A stretch of 64,000 nt of DNA. Source: Furcasterigmium furcatum. Lineage: Eukaryota > Ascomycota > Sordariomycetes > Glomerellales > Plectosphaerellaceae. Below the pieces are notes generated by a model that did not search any database, was not told the DNA's origin, and worked only from the letters and a program-made list of their open reading frames with translations. The stretch lies in the NCBI GenBank assembly GCA_001599815.1, contig BCIA01000008.1, positions 1,323,945 through 1,387,944 of the forward strand, given 5' to 3'. Position numbers and translations under genes: made by a program. Positions 34,120-45,750 of the stretch are shown here, one piece after another; position 1 is the first letter of the stretch, and each line of letters begins with the position of its first letter.

Positions 34120-37100
34120 TTACAGCCGCAGCTCCTTTAGAATCTGATCCGCCAGGTTCTTGTACTGCCAAGTGTTGCCCACCAGTCGCTTGAACTGAAT
34201 GCCATGCAGCGATAAGAGGGGCACCTTGACGATGAAGATTTCAAAGTCAGTTGTCATGTCGCCGCCCAAGTCACTTTGTACCTGCGTGCTGGTCTCGCCA
34301 GCGGCCGCCCGCCTAGAGCTGCCGCTGTGATTTCTGGGCACACTATCCTCCGACACGTCGGAGTTGGAATAGCTGTGGTCTGCAGGAGCTCGCCCTGGGG
34401 TCCGTGGAGTCACAGGACCCCGGTCGGCGTCCCGTCCATCTTCTCGTTCGCGGTCTCCTCCACTCCTGATAGCACCAAAACTGAAGCGTCTGCGATGGCC
34501 AGGCGTGGTCGCGGGACTTGCTGGCGGATCCTGCACCTTGATGCTGGGAGAGTGCCGGCACGAGAATCCACCCTTGATCTCCGTGTAATCTACGCCAAGG
34601 TCTTTGAGGACCCTCTTGATATCAGCTCGAATCTCAGGCACTGACTTTCCTGATGTAGTCGAAACGCTGAAGAGACCCTTAAGAAACACAGGTTTGGCGA
34701 GGTCTGAGCTGTCCAGTCGCTCGGTGGAGAGGCCGCTCTGGTCTCCGAGCTCTTGGTCGGTTTCCTCGGGGACGTTGGCTTCTCGGGCCTCCTCCCTCCG
34801 GAGCCGTCGTTGTTGGATGCTTTCGCGTCGAGCATGTCCCAGGGACTTGGCCCTCAAAGAGACGGACCGGGAAGGCAGCGCACCCTGTTGGTCGGTTGCC
34901 CGTTTCTCGCTGGTGGATTGATCCGAGCCACTCGTTGGGGGAGGCTCCTTCATGGCGTGGTTGGACCCGCGTCTTCGAAGGTCTGCCGAGTTCACGCTGG
35001 TCGACCGGCCAAGTCCTTTCCTGCGGGAATAACCGGTTCCACCAGCGGAGGGAGGGGGGCTAAGAAGCCCACTATGCTGTGGCTGGCTGCTACCAGAACG
35101 AAGTCTTGATCCGCCCGCTTCGTCGTCCTCCCGTCGGCTGCGTCTTATGCTGAAGCTCTTCCTCGGGGCGATAGGTGCCTCGGAAGGCGAGCGTACTTGA
35201 ACCACTGGGGGGTGCGATCGGTCTTTCTCTGCCTTCTCGGGATCACGGCGTCGGCGCGTACTAAAGCGTCTCAGAAGACCGGCCGCAGTGCTCTCCTTCT
35301 TCTGGGGAGCATCAGAGTAAGTCTCTGGCGCCTGAGCAGAGGTGGGTGACAGATGACTCTGTTTGGCTGTTTCAGGGGCATCATCCTCCCCATGAGTCCG
35401 GGCGCGCGGGCGAGAGCGGCCTCCGGTGGCCTTTTCTCCAGGCATCTCGTACGCGGCTGTGTTGGTGTGCGCAGCTTGCGGGGGTGCGATCTCCGGCGGG
35501 GCAGCTTCCTTGTCTTTCGGCTCCTTATGCGATAGTGTCTGAGTGACAGGAGCATCGATCCGGTCGCGCTCCTGTTTTTCCTTGACGAGGTGGTAGATAG
35601 AGATGAGGGGGCTGAAGGCGTTGAGAGGATCATTGCCCAGCTGCAGGGCTTCAGAGCTAGGAGCCGTGAGGGTGTCTCGGCTGGTTCCCGAATTCCTCCT
35701 TTTGTAAAAGTCAAACCCAAAGCCTCGCCTCTTCTCCACGTCCTTTGTCGGGGGCGGCAGTTCTTTCTCTCGTTGGTACATCCGCAAAGCGCGCTGGTAG
35801 TCTTCCGACTCTATCACTCGGGTGAGCTGCGCCTTGATACTCTCGGGGGAGCCGAAATTGAATCCTGTCATGGCGGTGATGACCTCACTCTCAAGGGGCA
35901 GTGTCAACGGCTCCCTCGCCGGAAGAAAGTTGTCTGGTGGACCGCCATATCCCTTGACCATCCAAGGGTGGCTCATAACTTCCGCCATGGCTGCGCGTTG
36001 CTTTGGATCGGTGACCAGCATCCTGGAAAGAAGATGTTTGCATTCTACACCCGTCAGCATCTATGACTTCATGTATAGATGGAATAGGGCTGAGGGAAAG
36101 GTACTCACCGCTCGAGAGCCAGTTGGGGTAGTCCACTGCACCCTTCTTGATTTTGGCGTGGAGCGCCGGCATGCTCTGGTCGTCAAATGGGACCTTGCCG
36201 CAGACCAATACGTAGAGTACAATGCCAAAGCTCCAGACATCGACCTCGGGCCCTGTGTATGCCCGCGCTTGCAGGAGCTCGGGAGCCGCAAAGTACAGGC
36301 TTCCACAGAAGGTCTTGAGATAGCCACGGGGGGCGAAGAGGTTGCTCAGGCCAAAATCGATGATCTTTATGTCACCGTTTTTGCTGATGAGAATATTCTC
36401 GATCTTGAGGTCGCGGTGGACAATGCTGTTGCGGTGGCAGTAGTCGAGGGCACTCGCAATTTGGCGGCTGAACTTGCGCGCCTGTTTCTCCTTGAGTTTG
36501 CCATGGGAGATGATGTAGTCAAGCATCTGACCACCATTGACGTACTCAAAGAGCATATACCAGTGGTAGTTGGTACGCACGACGTCTCGCAACCCGGCGA
36601 TATGGGGATGGTTGAGGAGGGTGACAATGGCTGCCTCTCGCGCAGTCCTAATCTCCTTGGACTGGTCGGCTCTCTCCTTGTCGGCGCGGCTATGGTGGCC
36701 ATCCTCTGTCGAGCCACGGGGAATGATCTTGCAGGCCACCTGAGAAGACGTCAGCATAACCTGGCAAGCGAGGGCTGCGAATGGCAATCATTACTGCCCC
36801 GGAGGTGGACGGGGGATCAGCCATACCTGTTCGGGCCAGTCTTCCTTGCGGGCCAGCTTGACCTTGCCCATACTGCCAGCCCCAATGGTCTTGCCAAGGA
36901 TCCATTTTCCAGAGGAGGTTGGAATGGTTGTACGACTCCTGCTGGGTTTCGAGGAGCTCGAGCCATGAGGCCTGGGGTCTGTAGCTGCCACTGGCGTTGG
37001 CCCTGCTGGGTTTGCGGCAGCTGCCGGGGAATTGGCAGCCATTTCGGTGTGATGATGATGTTGTTGATGGTGATCGCGATTATGGTCGTTGGACCTGGAG

Positions 37101-37471
37101 CTGTTGTGTCGCTGAGGGCGCGTGGGGTCGCTGCGGGGAGCAGAAGGGGGGTGATCCTGGTCTCTCTGAGAGGAGCGCTTGGGGTGGGAGGAGGCTAAGT
37201 TTGTCGTCTCATAATCATTTTGGGGGACGGTGTCTTGAGCAGGGCGTGTCGCGGAAGACGACTGTCGCGAGTGTGAGTACGAGGTTGAGCTTGGGTGGCG
37301 ATGGTGGTGGGTTGACGCCGCCCGCTGGGGAGTCGGCACCCCAGAGACGGATATCGGCGGCGGGTGTCGAGAACGTGTCGAGTGGGAGCGCGACACCTGG
37401 GACCGTTGGGGCGAGGACGGGTGTGCAGCAGGCTCCGGAGTGTTGGTCGTGATTGCCGTTCCTATTGTCAT
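34120..37471 (-). CDS. KIN1: Kin1/Kin2-type Ser/Thr protein kinase (PAR-1/MARK family)
   Basis: Exons 37471-36827, 36739-36109 and 36044-34120; introns 36826-36740 (GTATGG) and 36108-36045 (GTGAGT). Product 1066 aa. The N-terminal 185 residues are Ser/Pro/His-rich. The kinase domain opens with WILGKTIGAGSMGKVKLARK; Lys219 is in VACKIIPRGS. The catalytic loop is IVHRDLKIENILI (Asp325), the magnesium loop DFGLSN (Asp343), the activation loop LKTFCGS (Thr358) and FAAPELL. All catalytic residues are present. A long low-complexity region rich in RRFSTRRRR-like and Ser-rich phosphosite motifs follows. The end (IFIVKVPLLSLHGIQFKRLV, then TWQYKNLADQILKEL) is a KA1 membrane-binding domain. Family knowledge: fungal Kin1 acts in polarity, septation and ER stress. 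Large opposite-strand frames at 35590-37198 are shadows. Confidence 0.94.
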
Positions 37472-38537
37472 GGCAGAGGGCCAGCGACGGCAGTTGGAAG
37501 GAGTTCGAAAAAAGGGGGGAGGAGGATGGCTGATGGGAGGAGAAGTAAATGTGAAGCAAAGCCCGTGGTGACAACGGCCTCGATGCGAGAAGGTGCACAA
37601 TGAGGTACGAGCAGGGACCTCTTTAGCTATAGGTAGGTAGTCGACGTACTGGCGGGTAGAAAGGCCACCGCCGCAACAGTTTTGGGGAGGAGAGATAGGT
37701 AAGTCAGGAAGAGAGATAGGAAGAGGTCAGGTAAGGTACGTGGAAGAGATGGGTAGCAGAAAGGAAAGAGAGCGAGGTGAGGTGTGGAGGGAGATGACAC
37801 CGGGTAGGTTGGTGAGGTGCGTGGCTGGAGTCTAGTGGACCGACCTAGGTACCTGACAGGTACTTCTGGCTGCCCGGTGCGAAAATGGAGGTGCTCTGCG
37901 TCGTACCTGACCTGCGTCCTCCCGCATCCTGTCCATGTCGCGCGGGCTGCCTATCAAGGGAACGGCCTCAGCAACGGACTCCCGTCAGACGGGTCTGCTT
38001 AATTTTGGCCCTGGCGTGATCGGCCCCCCTCAGTAATTACCCTGGTGGCCCAGGGGATGGGACTGCCGAAGCCGCAGAACACAGACCTCTCCGCCGTTCG
38101 TGAGAGACTGGATTGGGATGAGGGGAGAGTGCGAGGGGTTGGGAGCCAAAAGCGTCATTCTGGTCCCGAAACTTGGAAAGGCTGCCGAGCTGCTCTAATT
38201 AGCAGGCAGATTGCGCATCCATTTGAGGCACATCGAATTGGTGGAACGGACGGGAGGCGCAGTGGATGGGGGAAGTGCACCAATGCACCAAGATTCAAAC
38301 AGCCTCTCTGGCGTGGAATCTGACCCTCGAAGCTCTTATCGATAACACCCGAAAGCTTGACCAGGCAGCCTCGCTCGTCGATGCGCCTTCACAACGACAA
38401 AACTTCGAAGCCCCCCTTCCCCCAACACTCGACACAACAGCAACCCGAGCCGCAGGCTTCGGCACCCCTCTTCCGCCTCAGTTCCGGTCACCTCCAAGCA
38501 CAACGGAGCCCTTTCAGCGCCAGGGCGATCCACCTCC
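37472..38537. other. Divergent promoter, KIN1-like and G-patch genes
   Basis: 1.07 kb between divergent genes. It includes purine-rich GAGAGATAGG-type simple sequence (about 37680-37800), likely in the kinase 5' leader. No other gene supported. Confidence 0.5.
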
Positions 38538-40724
38538 ATGTCGCACAAACGCTCTCGTAGAGCTTATGAAGCAGACTCGCAAGCAACCGACGCACCCTTC
38601 GTCGTCTTTGGCACGCCTCTCCCTTCTTCCGACTCCCAGACCCGTGACGATGGGTCCTACGTCCCGATCCACAAACAGGAAGTGAGAGATGCTCAAGGTC
38701 GAAGGCGTCTTCATGGAGCATTCACTGGTGGTTGGAGCGCCGGCTACTTCAACACAGTCGGGTCCAAGGAAGGGTGGACGCCCGCGACGTTCGTCTCCAG
38801 CCGCCAAGCTCGTCACAAAGGCGATGCTAAAAAGCAACCCCAGCAGCGGCCCGAGGACTTCATGGATGAAGAAGATCTGGCAGATGTCGCCGAGGCTGAG
38901 AGAATCCAGACGACAGACTCTTTTGCGGGCATTGGCAGCCACTCGCACGCCGGCAGTAAGAGGACGGGGTTGATGAACGTGGTGCGCCCACGAGGAGACA
39001 CCATGGGCGTCTCCTTGCTAAGGAAAATGGGCTGGAGAGATGGCCAAGGGATTGGCCCCAAGGTTCGCCGCGCCGCCCGCTTGCAAGACACATCGACTCC
39101 GAGTCAGAACACCGCTGGTGGCACGCATCTATTCGCCCCAGATGATGTAGCTTTGATGCAAATAACTCGAAAGCTCGACCGAACAGGCCTCGGATCCGAC
39201 GCGGATTCTCACGGCCGTCAGGGAAAGACCACGGCATCGCCGCCACCGGCCGACTTAGACGAGGATGACCCGACCGGTAGCACGACGCATGCCCATGGCG
39301 CAACCATGCTATCCGTGCCATTCAGGAAGCCCAAACGGAGAGCTCAGCGCGGAGGCATTGGGATCGGAGTTCTCAACGACACCGGCTCCGATGACGAAAA
39401 CGACCCTTATTCAATGGGACCTCGCATTTCCTTGAATCGAGCTCTGGGGTCTGCCAAGTCAAAGAAAGGCAATCTGCCTGCTCGGACACTTACAGCCAAC
39501 CCTACTTTGGGTACAAAGTTGACATTCACCTCGAAGCGAATCGCAGATACTGCGGCAAAGTGCCATGACGGCGCATCTCCGTTACCCGGCTTCTCTCTTT
39601 CCACTGGCGAGGCATTTGATGTTTCCTCCCAGCCGCATTTGACCTTTCCGCCGCCCGTCATTCCGCCAGACTGGACGTCATCAAGGTCATCAAGGCAGGC
39701 TTTCCTGCTATCTACCCAGCCCATTACCACTCCTACATTTGTCGATGTGTCTACGACGGCACGCATGGATCCCAGAGCTCGCGCAGCCGCGTTAGGAGAG
39801 GCTCAGCTTCCAGGGAAGTCTGTATTCGACTTCATGTCCACGGAGGCGCGAGAAAGAGTCGCCGCCGCCTCCGGGAAGAGCAATCTGCCGCAGGCGAGGG
39901 GCGAAGTTCCCGCCGGCTATGCAGTGACAGAAGCACAGAAACTGAAGGAAGGCATCCAAGGGCTGCCGCAACTTGAGAAGGAGACTGCCATCGCTGCAAT
40001 CAATAGAGGCCGCAACGCTGGCGCGCCCTACGCTGATGACGACGTTAAACGGTCCCGCTACAGATCATATCTTGAGCACATTGCATACGGCGCAGATTTT
40101 CCCATCAAGCCCAATGGCATGACAACTGACGAGTTTTTCAAGGAGCTGGCAGAATTCCACGGCTGTGCCAGACTGTTCAAGCCCCTATCAGGCTTCATGG
40201 CGAGTCGGTTCACGACTGCATCCAGCACGTCTCTTGCCGGCTCAAAAGCCGGCCTTGGTACCTCGTCCGAAAGAGGTGCAGTGTCTGGCGCTGCACCACG
40301 CCCAGCTAATCCAGTGGAAGAGGCTGCGAAGATGGGCATGTACGGAGCCATCACCAGGTCAAGTCACGAATTTTATCCTTCGAGGCTTTTGTGTAAGCGC
40401 TTCAATGTCCGGCCTCCCGACCACGTCGCAGCAACCCAAATGGCCACTACGACAACCGCCTCACATGATCATCCTGATACTCGCGGAACGGCAGGACAAT
40501 ACGTGAGCGCCGTGGAGTTACGGGACGGACCAGCCACCATGTCAAAGGGGATAGATAATCCCTCAGCGGACACAGAAGCAGCAAGGCCTTTATCGACGAG
40601 CGAAGGGGCACAACACACCCAAGTTGCATCTGCCTCCATGTTTCTGGATGTTGCGGAAGCAGAGAAACCCGGCGAAGATGTATTCAGAGCCATATTTGGA
40701 GACAGCAGTGACGAGGAGCCGTAA
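38538..40724 (+). CDS. GPATCH1-like G-patch splicing-associated protein
   Basis: Single exon, 728 aa. It begins MSHKRSRRAYEAD and reads PFVVFGTPLP at about 20-29. LHGAFTGGWSAGYFNTVGS followed by KEGWTP (about 58-82) is the N-terminal DUF1604 signature of GPATCH1 and its plant homologue TOUGH. The G-patch is GVSLLRKMGWRDGQGIGPKV (about 157-176), with the Gly spacing expected for an activator of a DEAH helicase. KSVFDFMSTEARERV and a Ser/Ala-rich region follow. The C-terminus is acidic (AIFGDSSDEEP). Family knowledge: GPATCH1 associates with the catalytic spliceosome. The stop codon is embedded in GTAAGT, so a 3' exon cannot be fully excluded, but no convincing acceptor extends the protein. Confidence 0.88.
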   Translation: MSHKRSRRAYEADSQATDAPFVVFGTPLPSSDSQTRDDGSYVPIHKQEVRDAQGRRRLHGAFTGGWSAGYFNTVGSKEGWTPATFVSSRQARHKGDAKKQPQQRPEDFMDEEDLADVAEAERIQTTDSFAGIGSHSHAGSKRTGLMNVVRPRGDTMGVSLLRKMGWRDGQGIGPKVRRAARLQDTSTPSQNTAGGTHLFAPDDVALMQITRKLDRTGLGSDADSHGRQGKTTASPPPADLDEDDPTGSTTHAHGATMLSVPFRKPKRRAQRGGIGIGVLNDTGSDDENDPYSMGPRISLNRALGSAKSKKGNLPARTLTANPTLGTKLTFTSKRIADTAAKCHDGASPLPGFSLSTGEAFDVSSQPHLTFPPPVIPPDWTSSRSSRQAFLLSTQPITTPTFVDVSTTARMDPRARAAALGEAQLPGKSVFDFMSTEARERVAAASGKSNLPQARGEVPAGYAVTEAQKLKEGIQGLPQLEKETAIAAINRGRNAGAPYADDDVKRSRYRSYLEHIAYGADFPIKPNGMTTDEFFKELAEFHGCARLFKPLSGFMASRFTTASSTSLAGSKAGLGTSSERGAVSGAAPRPANPVEEAAKMGMYGAITRSSHEFYPSRLLCKRFNVRPPDHVAATQMATTTTASHDHPDTRGTAGQYVSAVELRDGPATMSKGIDNPSADTEAARPLSTSEGAQHTQVASASMFLDVAEAEKPGEDVFRAIFGDSSDEEP

Positions 40725-41326
40725 GTGACCCGGATGCTCTAGCTGTGGCATAATACATGATGCACCTGTCTAAGCACATAAGTAGAGGAGGTGGATATGC
40801 AGGGCGTGCTGCCGAGAATCGCACCGGTCCCTCAGTTTGAGGGCATCACGTAAATGTCCTTGCGGCCTCCCAGTCACGCAGGGTGCTTACCCCAATCAGT
40901 AATTTAATGTGCCCATCCCTGCCGTAACCCCGCCACACGCTGGTTCCAGGTACGACTACGGACCACAGATAGGGCGGTTAGCCGCCGAGCAAGAGCAGTC
41001 GGCTGGGGACGTGCTGGCCCCCTGCCTCCAATCAACCCCGTACTACCTAAAGCCTATGAGACTCCTTAACTAGGACGGATATCCTCACCACCACAACATC
41101 CACCATACGCTACACACTACACACTACACATAGCACCTTCGGAGCCACTCACTTGACATCACTGATACCCGTGGGTTCCCGTTTGGGCATGCCAATGTAT
41201 GCGCTGCTCCAGCTACCGATGACTGTACTGACACAAATCAATCGCCAGAGCCAACCCGTGATCCGACCCGTCCACCGAGCGAGAGCGCGACAAGCAGTGC
41301 GACACACCACCACAGGCAGGCAATGA
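40725..41326. other. Intergenic region before Whi2-like gene
   Basis: 600 bp. It probably contains the missing first exon and promoter of the Whi2-like gene; candidate ATGs lie near 41190-41220, but I could not build a splice model that connects them. A CACTACACACTACACA simple repeat is near 41110. Confidence 0.4.
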
Positions 41327-43054
41327 GAGACTTCTAGTCCATTCCGGGATACCTGTGTGCCTTTTTTGTCGAAAGGAATTGACGTATTCTGGTCCTCTCG
41401 CTCAAGATTGGACCCCAAAGCCTCGCCGACGGCCCAAGCATCATCCACCACCGCCGCCACGTTGCCAGCCCCGGAAGAACCTGCGAACGGGCAGCCCTTG
41501 TCCACCGGACAAGCAAGAAGCATTGAAGAGGGTTCAGGCCTCGGAAACCAAGGAGAGGACTTGACCAGCTGCGGGCAATCACCCCCGCCTCGGTACCCTG
41601 ACACCGAAGCATCGTCCTCCAGGCCTCCTCCATTTTCCACCCTCTACGACTCGTTTCATAACCACGCGGCATCCGCAGCCAATCAACCACCGTCAAGTTG
41701 CGCGCCCCTCTCGTTGACCGCTCCCGCATACTCTGCTGCTCTTCCCGGTCCATCGGACACCCAGTCAGTCAGCAGCTCTTTCAGCGACACCGTCGCCGAG
41801 ACAAAGCGCGCCCTTCCGCGCGACACCAAGACAGATACTACCGGGAAAGAGGACGAGGCAGAACCACCACCTGCTTACTCAGAGGGGCCCAGTCCGCTCC
41901 CGTCGTTCGGTTTCCTGATGGCTACCGCCGGAGGTGCCTCGAGCATCATCACCCAGGTGCAACAAGGAGGCCCGCCCATCAACGCCATTGGAGGTGAGTG
42001 TCGGCGAAACGTCCGGGTCTCCTTGATCCGTGGTGGTTAACTTGGATCGACACAGATGTTGGCGCCGACGAGACTATCACGATGGACCTTCGGTAAGGCG
42101 AAGCAGCGGGATGTCAGTGCCAGGACCGACTAACATCCTCCTCCTAGCGGTACCAGGTTTGTCCTTTCTCGAGATGAGCTCTTGACGCTGCCGGAGTTTG
42201 TGCTCTTGTCTCTATTCCCCAACGGCCTGTTCCCCGAAGGGCACATGGGTGGTTTCGGCGAAGGAGATGCCGTTCAGGTTGATGTAAGAACTGCTCCCGC
42301 GTTGTGCCGTTATGTGCTGATACCATATTCCTAGTACGACCCAGCCTCACTGCAGTACATGCTCGACTTCTTCCGCAATGTTGCACAGTCGATCCCAACG
42401 GATGCTTCGCCCAGCGCGTCCCAAGACGGCGAAGTCATTCCCATTGAGCCTTCGGGGTCCAGAGATGACGCATCGAAGCGAGCTGGGATCATTGTCCTGC
42501 GAGAAGACTTGGACTTCTATGTCATCCCGCCTCGGCCCGGAATTAGCCAGGCGGAGATGATCGAGGTCAAGAGGGCTGCGGCCAGGGCCCTGACTGGCCA
42601 GGATGGCATCTTCTCGGGTCTCAAACGCAGCGACGAACCAGGAACAACCGAGGCTCACCTGATCGAAATGCTGACAGCCGGGTAAGGATTCATCGCCGGG
42701 CGTGCCTGTCGCCGATATTTTGTTTTCTCCCATTATTGTCGGGACTTGGGCTAATCATGTCTTCGCAGTGGTTTCGATCATGACGACACCTGGGGCCATA
42801 GGGCCGGGGAGCCGAACAAGGCAGTGATTTGCAGCCTTGCTCTCGCACGCCTGCGGAGCGACATTCGAGGCAATGAGATGGGCAGCAACGCGGTGGGCAT
42901 GGCTCAGAAGTTGTTGCTCTTTTGGCGCAAGCCGGCCCGTCGTTGCTGGTGGGAAGGGGTTGAGTTGGAAACCGTTGATGGCGTTGAGGGCAAGCTGAAG
43001 GTTTGGATCAGGCGTGTTTGGACGCTGGAGATGAGCGTCATCGGCCTCCGGTGA
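41327..43054 (+). CDS. Whi2-like BTB/POZ-domain protein, 5' end unresolved
   Basis: Five exons: 41327 (frame opens)-41993, 42056-42092, 42148-42283, 42335-42681 and 42769-43054; introns 62, 55, 51 and 87 nt. The open model is 490 aa but has no ATG before about residue 190, so the real start must lie in an unidentified upstream exon or a different splice form. Ser/Pro/Ala-rich sequence comes first. AEPPPAYSEG and GFLMATAGGASSIITQVQQG follow, then INAIGDVGADETITMDLR. The BTB-like domain has RGTRFVLSRDELLTLPEFVL and FPNGLFPEGHMGGFGEGDAV, and YDPASLQYMLDFF. AGIIVLREDLDFYVIPPRP is diagnostic of fungal Whi2 relatives, and the end is RRVWTLEMSVIGLR. Family knowledge: yeast Whi2 with Psr phosphatases restrains TORC1 and acts in stress responses. 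Confidence 0.8.
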
Positions 43055-44064
43055 TTTTGCCCTGGTAAATTAGGTGTTGAGGCCAGTTCCCCTTCCTTTT
43101 CCTTCCGTTCCTTTCCTTTCCTTTCCCCCATAGGTGCAAGCGGCTTCTCGTTCTACGAAACACTTCCGGGCATGGAGGCCTTGGCTTAAGGCTTTGCAAG
43201 CGAGCGAACATATGGGCCATGGCAACCAGGAAGCGTGGCATTGGGGCAATGATGCCGGGCATTCTTCCCTGTCCGCCTGGCCGTGAGCTTCGGCATTCAC
43301 ATGTTACGCACCATATGCAGTCCATACATAGAAGGAGCAACAGGCGGAGACGCAATTCTTTTTCTCGGCTTCCCAGATATCTGCATACTCCGGAGATATG
43401 CGCCTAGTACACTTCGGTCAGCCTCCCTCTCCTACTGACGCCCATAAGTTTGTCCGTTCTCACTATTTGCCAAGCGTCCCAGGTGAAGCAAGTCGGTGGC
43501 CCTTGTCAGCCACGCCGGTAAATCTTGGCTTTTCAGCTTGTCCATACCTAAATTCGTCGACCCGGGTGTGAGGTGTTCGGGCCATGTGCGTCATTGAGCG
43601 AGTGCCCTGAGAGCCCTGGGCGTGAAATGTATGCGCTGGAGAGGGGGCGGGGGAGGGGGTCTACCTTAGTAGCCTGGTTCAAGTTCCATGTTTTGGACGG
43701 GACCTGGGTTCGCTGATATGATATCGTCGCCTCATCCACCCCGGACATCAAGCCTTTTAGTCTGCGGCGAATCCGCGAGGAATACCCGAGTCGAGATGCA
43801 GAGCCTTGCGCAGGACTGCTAGGCCGTCATCCTGTCTTGCCGTCCCCTCCAGGCGGCCGTCGCTCAGACCCAAATCTACCTAGTTTTGTCCCAGCGCCAA
43901 CCAGTGTTTGATCTCCCGTCCATCGAGCGCGGCGCCCAGATCGCCCAAACAACAACCTCACTATAAGAGGACGACACGGCGCTCTCTGACGTGGCTTCAG
44001 AGAAGCTCCCGGCACTGTGGCCCATCGATAATTACCAGCAGGCCACGAGCAGACACGCGCTATC
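43055..44064. other. Intergenic region
   Basis: About 1 kb between the Whi2-like gene and the dehydrogenase-like gene. It begins with a CCTTTCCTTTC pyrimidine run near 43100. No supported gene. Confidence 0.5.
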
Positions 44065-45598
44065 ATGTTTTCAACCCCCGTTTTCCATGCCGCCCTTGTT
44101 GCATTTCACGCCGCCACCGCGGCCGCCCAACCTTGCGACAATGGCCTGACACCAAACTACAGTGCCCCCGTTGTGGGCAGCGGTTGGTCCTATCAGCTAA
44201 TCGCCAATGGCCTCGACAGGCCCCGGAGCATTATCGTAGACGAGCAGGGCGCTCTACTCGTCCTGGATGCCGGTGCGGGCGTCAAGCGCCTGACATTCGA
44301 CGACGACGGGCCCATATGCCTCTCGCGGCGCGACGAGAAGGTTGTGGTCGAGTCTGCGGAGGTGAGAACCGACTAATTACTTGCGCTGCATTTGTCACAT
44401 GTTTACCAACTACCCTTCAGCTAAATCATGGCCTTGCTCTGTCGACAGACGGCAGGACTCTGTTCGCCTCTACGTCTGACAAGGTCTACTCATGGCCCTA
44501 CGACGCAGACAGGGGCCAGGTGACCGGCGAGAACACGACAGTCATCGAGGGGATGCACAACGGCGGGCATTCGACTCGCACGCTGCTCATCTCCAACAAG
44601 GCTCCGGGCATGCTGGCCGTCTCTCGCGGAAGTGACGGTAACATAGATGAGCTCTGCTTGGATGAGGCCTCGGGTCACTGTCAGATTCGCGCGTTCAACG
44701 TGAGCGACGGTGACAGGCAGAATCCGTATGACTTCACGACGGATGGCGTTAGGCTCGGCTGGGGTCTTCGAAACTCGGTGGGTTTAGCAGAGCACCCCAT
44801 TGATGGCGGCATATGGACCGTCGAGAACTCGGTGGACAACTTGCAAAGAGCCGGCGAGGACATACACCGCGATAACCCGGGCGAGGAGCTGAACTCTCAC
44901 GGGTATCTGGATGGCTCGGCTGGCGACCAAGGCGGCAACTATGGCTACCCCGACTGCCTTGCCTTGTGGTCTACCGAAGACTTCCCCGAGCTGGGGAGCA
45001 TGGATACTGGCGACCAGTTTGATGCAAACAGCACGGGATCTCTGAACGATACCGCCTGCACCGTCGACCGTATTGCTCCCCGGCTTACCTTCCAAGCCCA
45101 CACAGCTCCCCTCGACATACTCTTTTCTCCCAACGGCTCAGAGGCATTGGTCACGTTTCATGGCAGCTGTGAGTACATATATATATGTGCCCTGCCCCGC
45201 AATGGCTTCGGACAGCTGACGCGATCGCCACAGGGAACAGGGACGACCCCGTGGGGTACAAGCTCTCCAGCATCGCTTTCAGCGATGGATCGCCGGACCA
45301 GCCCAGTGACAGCAAGACCGCCACAACTGACGTGCTGAGCAACGCCAATCTGGGTGATTGTCCAAGAGACTGCTTCCGCCCCGTCGGCCTTGCTTGGGGC
45401 AGCGAAGAACGGCTATTCATGACGTCGGACTCGACCGGGGAGATATATGTCCTCGTAAAATCTGAAATATCTGCGACCGACTCGAGCCCACCCCCAAGTT
45501 CGACACCAGATAATGGTGTGGGGTTTGCCAGACCCCCCCAGGTAGCTGCGGTTGCGATACTGGCCGTGGCAGTAGGTAGATTTGCCTCGGGTCTGTGA
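44065..45598 (+). CDS. Secreted glucose/sorbosone dehydrogenase-like protein
   Basis: Exons 44065-44361, 44421-45168 and 45234-45598; introns 59 and 65 nt. Product 469 aa. A signal peptide is clear (MFSTPVFHAALVAFHAATAA, cleavage near AQPCDNG). The body is a beta-propeller of the sorbosone dehydrogenase type: WSYQLIANGLDRPRSIIVDE, LNHGLALSTDGRTLFASTSD, GHSTRTLLISNK, RLGWGLRNSVGLAEHP and GGIWTVENSVDN. The block GGNYGYPDCLALW and LDILFSPNGSEALVTFHGSW with DPVGYKL complete the fold. Some fungal relatives (AA12) use PQQ; cofactor use here is not shown. After a Ser/Pro linker the C-terminus is hydrophobic (VAAVAILAVAVGRFASGL), suggesting a GPI anchor. N-glycosylation sites are present (for example NTT, NVS, NST). 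Confidence 0.86.
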
Positions 45599-45750
45599 CA
45601 GTGCTGTCAGAGCCGTGGCGGATGCTTGTAATTTTGAGACCCTGAGCTGGGCAACATGCACAGAGCGATGCAATCTGGATGGAGGACGAAGTCGGATAAT
45701 GCATTAGTCAAACGCCTAGCTCGAATTTGCCCGTGCTGCAGGCAAGTCTA

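Noticed and set aside
35822..37198. 458-aa plus-strand frame
   Set aside because: Antisense to the Kin1-type kinase exons; an artefact of codon bias in a conserved gene.
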